DNA of 64,000 nucleotides from Streptomyces griseus subsp. griseus (GCF_003610995.1 NZ_CP032543.1:1488001-1552000), one strand, 5' to 3'. Shown: positions 26,990 through 36,113, counted from the first letter of the stretch. The notes: generated from the sequence alone by a model not told the origin. Translations and numbers: made by a program.

Positions 26990-28438
26990 TCAGACGGACT
27001 GGCTGAGGGGGATGAGGGCGGGGGCCTGGGCGGGGACGCGGGGGTGGTCGGTGGTGAGGCCGAAGGTGGTGAAGGCGGTGCGTTCGGGGAGCGGGTAGGG
27101 GGTGGTGCCGGTGAGGTTGTTGAGGATGGTGGCGCTGCGCCAGGCGGCGAGGCCGAGGTCGGGGGCGCCGACGCCGTGGGTGTGGCGTTCGGCGTTCTGC
27201 ACGTAGACGTGGCCGGTGACGTCGCGGTCGAGGACGAGGCGGTACTGGTCGTCGATGCGGGGGCGGTGGGAGGCGTCGCGGCGGAGGTAGGGGTCGAGGC
27301 CGCCGAGGAGGGCGTCGAGGGGGCGTTCGCGGTACCCGGTGGCGAGGATGACGGCGTCGGTGGTCAGGCGGGAGCGGGTGCCCTGCTGGGTGTGTTCGAG
27401 GTGGAGTTCGACGCGGGTGTTGGCGAGGCGGCCCGCGGTGCGGACGTGGACGCCGGGGGTGAGGGTGGCGTCGGGCCAGCCGCCGTGGAGGGTGCGGCGG
27501 TAGAGCTCGTCGTGGATGGCGGCGATGGTGTCGGCGTCGATGCCCTTGTGGAGCTGCCATTGGCGGGGGACGAGTTCGTCGCGGGCGGTTTCGGGGAGTG
27601 CGTGGAAGTAGCGGCTGTAGTCGGGGGTGAAGTGCTCCAGGCCGAGCTTGGAATATTCCATGGGGGCGAAGGCCTGGGTGCGGGCGAGCCAGTGGATCTT
27701 CTCGGCGCCTTCGGGGCGGGCGCGGAGGAGGTCGAGGAAGATCTCGGCGCCGGACTGTCCTGAGCCGATGACGGTGATGTGGTCGGCGGCGAGGAGTTGT
27801 TCGCGATGGCGGAGGTAGTCGGCGGAGTGGAGTACGGGGACGGATTCGGCTTCGGCGAGGGGGCGCAGGGGTTCGGGTACGAAGGGTTCGGTGCCGATGC
27901 CGAGGGCGATGTGGCGGGTGTAGGCGCGGCCGAGGGCTTCGGCTTCGCCGTCGGGGTCGAGTTGGGTGAAGTCGACTTCGAAGAGGGCGCGTTCGGTGTT
28001 CCAGCGGACGGCGTCGACCTGGTGGCCGAAGTGGAGTCCGGGGAGCTGTTCGCTGACCCAACGGCAGTAGGCGTCGTACTCGGCTCGTTGGATGTGGAAG
28101 CGCTCGGCGAAGTAGAAGGGGAAGAGCCGGTCGCGGGTGCGGAGGTAGTTGAGGAAGCTCCAGGGGCTGGAGGGGTCGGCGAGGGTGACGAGGTCGGCGA
28201 GGAAGGGGACTTGGAGGCTGGCGCCGTCGAGGAGGAGGCCGGGGTGCCAGTGGAAGGCGGGGCGTTGTTCGTAGAAGGTCGCGGCGAGGGGGCGGGGGTC
28301 GTCGGGGGCGGTGGGGAGGTTGTGGGCGAGGGCGGCGAGGGAGAGGTTGAAGGGGCCGATGCCGATGCCGACGAGGTCGTGGGGGCGGTCGGGTCCGGGG
28401 GTGGGGGCGGGCCGGTCGGGGGCGGGCCGGTCGGTCAT
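26990..28438 (-). CDS. SidA/IucD/PvdA-family N-hydroxylating monooxygenase
   Basis: A 482-residue flavin N-monooxygenase, the class that hydroxylates the terminal amine of lysine, ornithine, cadaverine or putrescine. The FAD fingerprint is DLVGIGIGPFNLSLAAL (about 22-38), the NADPH site is ITVIGSGQSGAEIFLDLL, and the C-terminal family motif is ILATGYRERPLDALL. It resembles DesB of desferrioxamine biosynthesis. It overlaps the upstream decarboxylase by 4 bases (ATGA), so the two products probably act in sequence: decarboxylate a diamino acid, then N-hydroxylate the diamine. No acyltransferase or NIS synthetase gene is adjacent, so the final product is unknown. Confidence 0.88.
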   Translation of the reverse strand: MTDRPAPDRPAPTPGPDRPHDLVGIGIGPFNLSLAALAHNLPTAPDDPRPLAATFYEQRPAFHWHPGLLLDGASLQVPFLADLVTLADPSSPWSFLNYLRTRDRLFPFYFAERFHIQRAEYDAYCRWVSEQLPGLHFGHQVDAVRWNTERALFEVDFTQLDPDGEAEALGRAYTRHIALGIGTEPFVPEPLRPLAEAESVPVLHSADYLRHREQLLAADHITVIGSGQSGAEIFLDLLRARPEGAEKIHWLARTQAFAPMEYSKLGLEHFTPDYSRYFHALPETARDELVPRQWQLHKGIDADTIAAIHDELYRRTLHGGWPDATLTPGVHVRTAGRLANTRVELHLEHTQQGTRSRLTTDAVILATGYRERPLDALLGGLDPYLRRDASHRPRIDDQYRLVLDRDVTGHVYVQNAERHTHGVGAPDLGLAAWRSATILNNLTGTTPYPLPERTAFTTFGLTTDHPRVPAQAPALIPLSQSV

Positions 28439-29892
28439 CGCGGGGTGTTGCCTTCCGTGCGGGGGGTGGTGGTGACCGCCAGGCCGGTGGTGGTGGCGGT
28501 GACCAGGTCGATGAGGGCCTGGAGGTCCTGGGGGGTGGTGTGGGGGTTGAGGAGGGTGGCCTTGAGCCAGAGGCGGCCCGCGGCGTGGGCGCGGCCGAGG
28601 ACGGCGTGGCCGCGGTTGAGGAGGGTGCGGCGGAGGGTGGCGACGCTGTGGTCGTCGGCGTTGGTGGGGCGGAAGAGGACGGTGGAGATGGTGGGGCGGT
28701 CGTAGAGGTCGAGGGCGGGGGTCCGGGTGATGAGGTCGGCGAGGTGGTGGGCGGTGGCGACGGTGCGGTCGATGAGGTCGGCGAGTCCGGTGCGGCCGAG
28801 GGCCTGGAGGGTGACGGCGATCTTGAGGGCGTCGGGGCGGCGGGTGGTGCGCAGGGAGCGGCCGAGGAGGTCGGGGAGGCCGGCTTCGGTGTCGTCGTCG
28901 GCGTTGAGGTAGGGGGCGTGGTGGTGGAGGGGGGTGAGCTGGTGGCGTTCGGGGACGGCGAAGAGACCGGCGGAGGCGGGTTGCCAGCCGAGTTTGTGCA
29001 GGTCGAGGGTGATGCTCTGGGCGCGGTCGAGGCCGTGGAGGAGGGTGCGGTGGGTGGGGCTGAAGAGGAGGGGTCCGCCGTAGGCCGCGTCGATGTGGAG
29101 TTCGGCTCCGTGGGTGGCGCAGAGGTCGGCGATGGCGCCGAGGGGGTCGATCTGGCCGGTGTCGGTGGTTCCGGCGGTGGCGATGACGAGGAGGGGGCGG
29201 TCGAGGCGGGTGAGGGCTTCGTCGAGGGCGGTGGGGTCGAGGGTGCCGGTGGGGGCGGGGAGGGCAACGGGTTCGGGGAGCCCGAGGAGCCAGGCGGCGC
29301 GGGCGATGCTGTGGTGGGTGTTGGTGGCGCAGACGGTCTGGACGGGGCCGTGGCGTTCGCGGGCGAGGAGGAGGGCGAGTTGGTTGGCCTCGGTGCCGCC
29401 GGTGGTGATGACGGCGTCGGGTGAGGGGGCGTGGGGGTAGATCTCGGCGGCGAGTGCGGTGGTGAGGTCGGCTTCGAGGGCGGAGGCGGCGGGGGCCTGG
29501 TCCCAGGAGTCCATGGAGGGGTTGAGGGCGCTGGCGGCGAGGTCGGCGGCGGCCGCGAGGGCGAGGGGCGGGGTGTGGAGGTGGGCGGCGCAGAGGGGGT
29601 GGGCGGGGTCGGCGGCCCCTTCGGTGAGGGCGGTGACGAGGGTGCGGAGGGCGTGGTGGGCGCCGGTGCCGTGGTCGGGGATGAGGGGGTGGGTGGCGGT
29701 GCGGGTGCGGGGGGTGACGGTGTCGGGTCCGCCGGCGGGGAGGGGGCCGTCCCGGTGGGCCGCGCCGTCGTGGAGTGCGGTGAGCACGGTGTCGATGAGG
29801 GGGCGCAGTGCGGCGGGGCCCGCGGTGCCTCCGGCGAGGGGTGGGGTGGGCATGGGTGGGGTGGTCCTTCGGGAGGCGGGGGGGGTGGACAT
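28435..29892 (-). CDS. PLP-dependent amino acid decarboxylase (group II, diaminobutyrate/lysine type)
   Basis: A 485-residue fold-type I decarboxylase. The PLP lysine is in ITLDLHKLGWQPASAGL (about 280-296); that HKLxWQPxxxG form is more like L-2,4-diaminobutyrate decarboxylases than the DesA lysine decarboxylase I remember (YHKSFFQP). Other motifs: TTGGTEANQLALLLARERHG and IATAGTTDTGQIDPL. The substrate is likely a basic diamino acid, inferred from the paired N-monooxygenase. The first ATG at 29892 is used; ATG 29853 (MPTPPLAGG), preceded by GAAGGA, is a credible alternative. It is divergent from the arsR gene across a 367-base gap. Confidence 0.85.
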   Translation of the reverse strand: MSTPPASRRTTPPMPTPPLAGGTAGPAALRPLIDTVLTALHDGAAHRDGPLPAGGPDTVTPRTRTATHPLIPDHGTGAHHALRTLVTALTEGAADPAHPLCAAHLHTPPLALAAAADLAASALNPSMDSWDQAPAASALEADLTTALAAEIYPHAPSPDAVITTGGTEANQLALLLARERHGPVQTVCATNTHHSIARAAWLLGLPEPVALPAPTGTLDPTALDEALTRLDRPLLVIATAGTTDTGQIDPLGAIADLCATHGAELHIDAAYGGPLLFSPTHRTLLHGLDRAQSITLDLHKLGWQPASAGLFAVPERHQLTPLHHHAPYLNADDDTEAGLPDLLGRSLRTTRRPDALKIAVTLQALGRTGLADLIDRTVATAHHLADLITRTPALDLYDRPTISTVLFRPTNADDHSVATLRRTLLNRGHAVLGRAHAAGRLWLKATLLNPHTTPQDLQALIDLVTATTTGLAVTTTPRTEGNTPR

Positions 29893-30135
29893 GCCAGCTT
29901 GTCCCGGGTTTTGGGCGGCGCGGCCGAAGAGGTCAACGATCTGAACTCGAAAGGGGTACTGCTGACCGGTGTGTGCCGCTTGCCGGGGAGCTTGGTGGTA
30001 AGGGCGTGCGGTTCCGGGACGGGTGTACGGGTGGGTCCTCGGGGCGGGTGTGACAGGTGTTACGGGGCCGGGTGCGGCGGGTCCTCCGGGCTCCGGGCTC
30101 GGGGCGGGCAGCCCGGCGGGGCCGGTGAATCAACT

Positions 30136-30155
30136 AATTGCGAAATTCTGCAATT
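30136..30155. promoter_or_regulatory. AT-rich palindromic operator candidate in decarboxylase/arsR gap
   Basis: AATTGC-ga-AATT-ct-GCAATT is a 20-bp near-perfect palindrome, matching at 16 of 20 positions, in an AT-rich island inside very GC-rich DNA. It lies 105 bases upstream of the ArsR start and about 245 upstream of the divergent decarboxylase start. Its size and form fit an ArsR-family dimer site, so autoregulation is likely. The remainder of the 29893-30259 gap shows no gene. Confidence 0.6.
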
Positions 30156-30259
30156 CACTACATGCTGTGGGGGCCGTCCCGCCGCCACCCGTGCGGTACG
30201 GCCCCCGCTCGGCTCCCCCGCCCGCGGTGGTGGCGTACGGCCGAGGAGAGCCCGGAGCG

Positions 30260-30601
30260 ATGGCGGTCCCCCTGTACCAGGCGAAGGGCGAGTTCTTCCG
30301 GATGCTCGGGCATCCGGTCCGCATCAGGGTCCTGGAGCTGCTCCAGGACGGTCCGCTCCCCGTACGGGAGCTGCTGGCGGCGATCGAGGTGGAGCCGTCG
30401 TCCCTGTCGCAGCAGCTGGCGGTGTTGCGCAGGTCGGGGATCGTGACCGCGACCCGGGAGGGTTCGACGGTGGTGTACGAGCTGGCCGGTGGTGACGTCG
30501 CCGAGCTGATGCGGGCGGCGCGGCGCATCCTGACCGAGATGCTGGTGGGCCGGGACGGGCTCCTCGCGGAGCTGCGGGAGGCCGAGGTGTCCTCGCGGTG
30601 A
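30260..30601 (+). CDS. ArsR-family transcriptional repressor (cysteine-free)
   Basis: A 113-residue winged-helix repressor. The family core FFRMLGHPVRIRVLELLQDG is followed by the recognition helix in SSLSQQLAVLRRSGIVTATR and the wing (EGSTVVYELAG). It contains no cysteine, so thiolate metal sensing of the classical ArsR type is impossible. ATG 30260 is preceded by GAGGAGAG. The stop overlaps the SulP start by 4 bases (GTGA), so repressor and transporter are co-transcribed. It is paralogous to the ArsR gene at 33201. Confidence 0.92.
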   Translation: MAVPLYQAKGEFFRMLGHPVRIRVLELLQDGPLPVRELLAAIEVEPSSLSQQLAVLRRSGIVTATREGSTVVYELAGGDVAELMRAARRILTEMLVGRDGLLAELREAEVSSR

Positions 30602-32339
30602 CGTCGGCCAGGAACATCTCGTCCTGGGGCCGGGTGCGGGCGTTGCTGCCCGCACGGGCGGACTTCGCGGCCATGACCCGTAACCCTCGTCGTGATCTGC
30701 TCGCCGGGCTCACCGTGGCGATCGTGGCGCTGCCGCTCGCGCTGGGCTTCGGGGTCTCCTCGGGGCTCGGTGCCGAGGCGGGGCTCGCGACGGCGGTGGT
30801 GGCCGGGGCGCTGGCGGCGGTGTTCGGCGGGTCGAACCTCCAGGTGTCGGGCCGACCGGGGCGATGACGGTGGTCCTGGTGCCGATCGTCGCCCAGCACG
30901 GTCCGGGCGGGGTGCTGACCGTGGGGCTGATGGCGGGGGCGCTGCTGATCGGTCTGGCGCTGCTGCGGGCGGGGAGGTCCATGCGGTACGTCCCCGCGCC
31001 GGTGGTGGAGGGGTTCACGTTCGGCATCGCGGGGGTCATCGCCCTTCAGCAGGTCCCGAACGCGCTGGGCGTGACGGTGCCCGAGGGCGACAAGGTGCTG
31101 GTGGTGGCGTGGCGGGCGGTGCGGGAGTTCGCCGCGCACCCGGATGTGACGGCCCTCTCCATCACCGTGGGGGTGGCCGGGGTGATGCTGCTCGGGGCGC
31201 GGCGGTTCCCGACGGTCCCGTTCTCGGTGGTCGCGGTGGCGCTGGCGACGGTGGCGGTGGGGGTGTTCGGCCTGGGCGCCGAGCCGATCGGGGCGCTGCC
31301 GGCCGGGCTGCCCGCGCCTTCGCTGGGGTTTCTGGAGGTGTCGGCGCTGGGTTCGCTGGTGGCGCCGGCGGTCGCGGTGGCGGCCCTGGCGGCGCTGGAG
31401 TCGCTGCTGTCGGCGACGGTGGCGGACGGGATGACGGTGGGGCAGAAGCACGACCCGGACCGGGAGCTGTTCGGGCAGGGCGTCGCCAATCTGGCGGCCC
31501 CGCTGTTCGGCGGGGTGCCCGCCACGGCGGCGATCGCCCGTACGGCGGTCAATGTCCGTACCGGTGCCTCGTCCCGGCTCGCGGCGCTGGCCCATGCGGC
31601 GGTGCTGGCGGTGATCGTGTTCGCGGCGGCCCCGCTGGTCTCCCGGATCCCGCTCGCCGCCCTGGCCGGGGTGCTGCTGGCGACGGCGGTGCGGATGGTG
31701 GAGGTGGGGGCGCTGCGGGCGATGGTCCGGGCCACGCGTTCGGACGCGGTGGTGCTGGTGCTGACGGCCACCGCGACGCTGGTGCTGGATCTGGTGCTGG
31801 CGGTGGTGATCGGGCTGGTGGTGGCGGGGGCGCTGGCGTTGCGGGCGGTGGCGGGTGAGGCGCGGATGGACCGGGTGGACCTGCGGGAGGACCGGGACGC
31901 GGACCTGCCGGGGGCGCACGGTGAGGAGGAGCACGCGCTGCTGGCCGAGCACATCGTGGCGTACCGGATCGACGGCCCGTTGTTCTTCGCGGGGGCGCAC
32001 CGCTTCCTGCTGACGCTGTCGGAGGTGGCGGACGTACGGGTGGTGATCCTGCGGATGTCGCGGGTGACGACGGTGGACGCGTCGGGTGCGCTGATGCTGA
32101 AGGACGCGGTGCACCAGCTGAACCGGCGGGGCATCGCGGTCCTGGCCTCGGGCATCCGCCCCGGGCAGCGGCGGGCGCTGGAGTCGGTGGGGGCGCTGGA
32201 GCTGTTGCGGCGGGAGGGCCGGGAGTACGCGACCACGCCGGAGGCGATCGCGGGGGCGCGCGACCGGTTGCGGGAGGCGGGGGTGCTCGCGCCCCGGTCG
32301 CGGCCCGGTGGAGGCCGCAGCCGCCGAGGAGGCTGCCCG
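30598..32339 (+). pseudogene. SulP-family anion transporter with STAS domain, frameshifted
   Basis: A SulP (sulfate or bicarbonate) transporter in two frames. The first 89 codons end GGSNLQVSGRPGR-stop; the next frame opens MTVVLVPIVAQHGPGG at 30864. Adding one C at 30852-30853 gives NLQVSGPTGAMTVV, the conserved SulP motif. Ten or more membrane segments follow, then a C-terminal STAS domain (about 31950-32270; RVTTVDASGALMLKDAV). The start is GTG 30598. As sequenced the second frame has no stop before the ATP-binding gene; the expected SulP stop (TGA 32341-32343) is in the +1 frame, so a second indel near 32300 is possible. Confidence 0.8.
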
Positions 32340-32792
32340 GTGACCAGGGCCCATGCGTCGTTGCCGTACCGCCATGTGCTGACGCTGCCCACGATGGGCT
32401 CGGCGGTGCGGATCGCGCGGGAGACGACGGAACAGGAGCTGGCGGAGTGGGGCGTGGGCCCGCAGGAGCCTTGTACGGGGCCCGCGTTGCTCATCCTGAG
32501 CGAGCTGGTGGCCAACAGTGTGCGCCACGCGGCGGTGCTCTCCCCGAATGTGACGGTGATCTTCGCGGGCGGGCCGGACGCGTTCGCGTTCGGCGTCCAC
32601 GACCGGCACCCGTACCGTCCCGCGCTCCACACCCCGGCCGTCACCGGTGCCGGGCGGGGGCTGGCCACGGTGATGGAGCTGACGCTGGAGCTGGGCGGCA
32701 GCGCGGTGGTGCGGGGGGACGCGGACGAGGGCGGGAAGAGCATCTGGGTCACGTTTCCGCTGCGGCGGCCGGCGGGGTCCCGAGGCCGGTGA
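32340..32792 (+). CDS. HATPase (RsbW-like) ATP-binding regulatory protein
   Basis: A 150-residue HATPase_c protein of the large streptomycete RsbW/anti-sigma-like group. The ATP-binding N-box is LILSELVANSVRHA and the G-box region is GRGLATVMELTLELGG. The GTG start at 32340 is chosen because GAGGAGG lies 7 bases upstream, an excellent ribosome binding site. The upstream SulP frame runs into this gene in phase, so a fusion protein is also possible as sequenced. These proteins often act as anti-sigma kinases on STAS-domain partners. Confidence 0.75.
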   Translation: MTRAHASLPYRHVLTLPTMGSAVRIARETTEQELAEWGVGPQEPCTGPALLILSELVANSVRHAAVLSPNVTVIFAGGPDAFAFGVHDRHPYRPALHTPAVTGAGRGLATVMELTLELGGSAVVRGDADEGGKSIWVTFPLRRPAGSRGR

Positions 32793-32847
32793 GATCAGGA
32801 TTCCCGCCGCAAGAGCTGCGCGGGTGTGGGAAAGGCAGGAACGCACC

Positions 32848-33069
32848 ATGAGCGACATCGTCGTGAAGGACGGCAACGGGAACGTGCTGGCGGACGGTGA
32901 CTCCGTGACCACGGTCAAGGACCTGAAGGTGAAGGGCACGTCGGAGACGCTCAAGCGTGGCACGCTCGTGAAGAACATCCGGCTCACGGGCCGTGCGGGC
33001 GAGATCGAGTGCAACACGAAGAAGGTGAAGGGGCTCGTGCTGAGGACCGAGTTCCTGAAGAAGGCCTGA
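32848..33069 (+). CDS. PhnA-domain protein (short YjdM/alkylphosphonate utilization family)
   Basis: A 73-residue protein that is only the C-terminal PhnA domain (DSVTTVKDLKVKGTSETLKR, then LVKNIRLT). E. coli YjdM is about 111 residues and has an N-terminal zinc ribbon that is absent here; no coding remnant of it is visible upstream. Despite the family name, phosphonate use is not established. The start at 32848 has GGCAGGA upstream. It is in the same direction as the preceding ATPase gene and is followed by a strong terminator. Confidence 0.85.
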   Translation: MSDIVVKDGNGNVLADGDSVTTVKDLKVKGTSETLKRGTLVKNIRLTGRAGEIECNTKKVKGLVLRTEFLKKA

Positions 33070-33082
33070 CCCCTTCGGCCCC

Positions 33083-33119
33083 GGTTCATCCTCGCGCCGG
33101 GAAGGCGCGAGGATGAACC
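33083..33119 (+). terminator. Hairpin terminator after phnA-like gene
   Basis: A perfect 16-bp stem (33083-33098 with 33104-33119) and a GGGAA loop, 14 bases after the PhnA-domain stop codon. Confidence 0.9.
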
Positions 33120-33200
33120 CATGGAGAAGAGAGTTCGCCCGACGCGCTGTACCGGCTGGTCCGCGCGCGGTGCGGCGCGGTACGGAACGGGGGCCCACCG

Positions 33201-33557
33201 GTGAGTACGCCGCTGTACCGGCTGAAGGCCGAGTTCTTCAAGACCCTGGGGCATCCGGTGCGCATCCGGGTGCTGGAGCTGCTCAGCGAACGTGAGCACG
33301 CGGTCTCGGAGATGCTGGCGGTGATGGGGGTCGAGGCCGCCCATCTCTCGCAGCAGCTGGCGGTGTTGCGCCGGGCGGGTCTGGTGGTGGCGCGGCGGGA
33401 GGGTTCGGCCGTGTACTACACGCTGGCCGCCCCGGAGGTGGCGGAGCTGCTGCGGGTGGCGCGGACGATCCTGACGGAGGTGCTGACCGGGCAGGCGGAG
33501 CTGCTGGCGGATCTGCGGGCGGCGGACCCGAGGGGTGAGGGGCCGGCGGGCAGGTGA
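33201..33557 (+). CDS. ArsR-family transcriptional regulator (second cysteine-free paralogue)
   Basis: A 118-residue winged-helix regulator clearly paralogous to the one at 30260: FFKTLGHPVRIRVLELLSER, then HLSQQLAVLRRAGLVVARR and a wing EGSAVYYTLAA. It too has no cysteine. The start is GTG 33201 with a poor ribosome binding site. The 3' end of the gene forms the left arm of a 21-bp terminator stem, with the stop codon in the loop. The pair of paralogues brackets the SulP, ATPase and PhnA genes. Confidence 0.9.
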   Translation: MSTPLYRLKAEFFKTLGHPVRIRVLELLSEREHAVSEMLAVMGVEAAHLSQQLAVLRRAGLVVARREGSAVYYTLAAPEVAELLRVARTILTEVLTGQAELLADLRAADPRGEGPAGR

Positions 33558-33578
33558 TGCCCGCCGGCCCCTCACCCC
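33532..33578. terminator. Bidirectional terminator overlapping the arsR stop codon
   Basis: A perfect 21-bp stem (33532-33552 with 33558-33578) with the 5-base loop GGTGA, which contains the TGA stop of the arsR gene. It separates the convergent arsR and pepN genes and lies 10 bases before the pepN end. Confidence 0.95.
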
Positions 33579-33588
33579 GTCCGTCGGC

Positions 33589-36113
33589 TCAGTGTTCCGT
33601 CGTGCGTACGGCCAGGGCGCGGCGGAGGTCGTCCAGCTGGTCGACCAGCTTGCGGCGCAGGGCCGGGATGAGGGCCGGGTCCTTGAGGGCGCGGGTGCCG
33701 GTGGCGAGGCTCTCGGTGTCGACGGCGTACGCGGGGAAGGCGTAGCGTCCGGCGGCCTCCGCGATGGCCGGGCCGCGGCGGGCGGCGAGTGCGGTGGCGT
33801 CGGGGTAGAAGCGGTCGACGTACGCGCTCAGCAGTTCGCCCTGGCCGGGCTGCCAGAAGCCCTGGGCGGTGGCGGTGAACAGGTAGTTGGACAGGGTGTC
33901 GTCGCCGAACATGGCCTGCCAGGCGGCGGCCTTGGCCTCGGGGGTGGGCAGGGCGGCCCGGCAGCGGGCGGCGCCTTCGCGGCCGGTGGCGCTGGGGTCG
34001 GCGGCGAGTTCGGCGTCGATGGCCGCCTCGTCGGTGGCGCCGAGGACGGCGAGGCGGGTGAGGATGCGCCAGCGCAGCTCGGGGTCGAGTTCGGGTCCGC
34101 CGTGGACGGTGCCCTCGGTGAGCCAGCTCTGGAGGGTGTCCGGCTGGGTGGCGGCGTCGATGAAGTGGCGTACGGCGGTGAGGCGCAGGCCCGGGTGGGA
34201 GCCGTCCTCCGTGCGGCGGATCAGGTCGCGGCAGAGGCTGGAGAGGGTGGCGAGGGCGGCCGGGCGGGTCTCGGGTGTGGTGTAGCGGGCGGCGATCTGG
34301 CCGTCGGCGAAGGCCAGGACGCCCTGGACGAGGGCGAGGTCGCTCTCGTACGGGAGGTGGGTGCGGGCGGCGGTGAGGTAGCGCGCCGGGTCCAGCTCGC
34401 CGTCGCGGACCATGTCGCGGGCCGCGTTCCAGATGACGGCCCGGGTCAGGGCGTCGGGGATCGCGGAGAGGTGGGTGAGGGCGGTGTCCCAGGAGGCTGC
34501 GTCGAGGCGGATCTTGGCGTAGGTGAGGTCGCCGTCGTTGAGGACCACGAGGGCGGGGCGGCGGCCGGGGCGGACCAGGGGTGTGCCGTCGCCGGGGATG
34601 TCGCGTTCGAAGCGGTCGCGCGGGGCGAGGTGGCCGGGGCCCGCCTGGGTGTTGAGGGCGTGGTCGAAGGTGGAGACGGTGATGCGGTGGGGGCGGCTGC
34701 CGTCGCGCTCCACGGCGAGCGCCCAGGACTGTCCGGCATCGGTGGGCCCGGTGGGCTCGTGGACGTCGGCGGTGAGGGTGTCGACGCCGGAGGTGCGCAG
34801 CCACTGCTCGGCCCAGGCGTGGACGTCGCGGTCGGTGGCGGAGGCGAGGTTGTCGATGAAGTCGGCGAGGGTCGCGTTGGCGAACTTGTGCCGGGCGAAG
34901 TGGGTGTTGATCCCGGCGAGGAAGTCCTTCTCGCCGAGCCAGGCGACGAGCTGGCGGAGCGCGGAGGCGCCCTTGGCGTAGCTGATGCCGTCGAAGTTGA
35001 GGAGCGCGGAGGCGGTGTCGGGCACGGCCTCGGGGTCGGGGGCGACCGGGTGGGTGGAGGGGCGCTGGTCGGCGTCGTAGCCCCAGCCCTTGCGCGCGAC
35101 ACCGAACTCGACCCAGGTGTCGGTGAACCGGGTGGCTTCGGTGAGGGTCTGGTAGCCCATGTACTCGGCGAAGGACTCGTTCAGCCAGATGTCGTCCCAC
35201 CAGCTGAGGGTGACGAGGTCGCCGAACCACATGTGGGCCATCTCGTGGGAGACGACCATGGCGCGGGTCTGGCGCTCGGTGTCGGTGACGGCCGAGCGGT
35301 AGACGAACTCGTCGCGGAAGGTGACGAGTCCGGGGTTCTCCATGGCGCCCGCGTTGAACTCGGGGACGAAGGCCTGGTCGTAGGAGTCGAACGGGTAGGG
35401 CTCGTCGAACTTCTCGTGGTACCGGTCGAAGCAGGCGCGGGTGATGGAGAGGATCTCGTCCGCGTCGGCGTCCAGGTAGGGCGCGAGGGAGCGCCGGCAG
35501 TGGAGGCCGAAGGGCAGTCCGGCGTGCCGGGTGGTGACCGAGTGCCAGGGGCCCGCGGCGACGGCGACGAGGTAGGTGGAGATGAGAGGGGTGGGCGCGA
35601 TGGTCCAGCGCCCGTCGCCGGTGTGTTCGGCGACGCCGTTGCCGAGGACGGTCCAGCCTTCGGGGGCAGTGACCTCGATGGCGAAGACGGACTTGAGGTC
35701 GGGCTGGTCGAAGGCGGCGAAGACCCGCTGGACGTCCTCCATGAACAGCTGCGTGTAGAGGTACGTCTCGCCGTCGGCGGGGTCGGTGAAGCGGTGCATC
35801 CCCTCGCCGGTGCGCGAGTAGCTCATCGCGGCGTCCACCCGCAGTTCGTGGACGCCGGGGGTGAGGCCGGTGAGGGGGTAGCGGTTCCCGTCGAGGAGGG
35901 CGGGGTCCAGGGCTGTCCGTCCAGAGCGATGGAGCGCAGGGTGGCGGGCCTGACCTCGACGAAGGTGTCACCCGCCGCGCGGACGGTGAACCGGACGGCG
36001 GTCCTGGAGTCGAAGGTCTCCTCGCCGGTGGTGAGGTCGAGGGCGATCGTGTACCGCTCCACGTCGATGATCTGGGCTCGGGTCTGCGCTTCGTCGCGCG
36101 TCAGTACGGACAT
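33589..36113 (-). pseudogene. pepN: Aminopeptidase N (M1 metallopeptidase), single-base frameshift near N-terminus
   Basis: A PepN-type M1 zinc aminopeptidase of about 840 residues, cytosolic. The N-terminal 65 or so codons (from 36113, MSVLTRDEAQTRAQIIDVER) are in one frame and the rest (RVDAAMSYSRTGEGMHRF onward) in another. One missing base near 35913-35918 explains it. The catalytic parts are intact: substrate loop GAMENPGLVTF, zinc site VVSHEMAHMWFGDLVT, and the second zinc glutamate in LNESFAEYMGY. The conserved C-terminal ERAP1-like domain is complete. Because only a single base is wrong, a consensus error is likely. ATG 36122 is an alternative start. Confidence 0.9.

Noticed and set aside
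26133..29936. A 1267-codon minus-strand frame across nucleotidase, monooxygenase and decarboxylase
   Set aside because: Low-complexity Pro/Arg/Thr translation caused by codon-position GC bias; the real genes there have clear family motifs.
29893..30259. Possible iron box (DmdR/IdeR type) before the decarboxylase gene
   Set aside because: No TTAGGTTAGG-like sequence could be found in the gap, so iron control of this pair is not supported.
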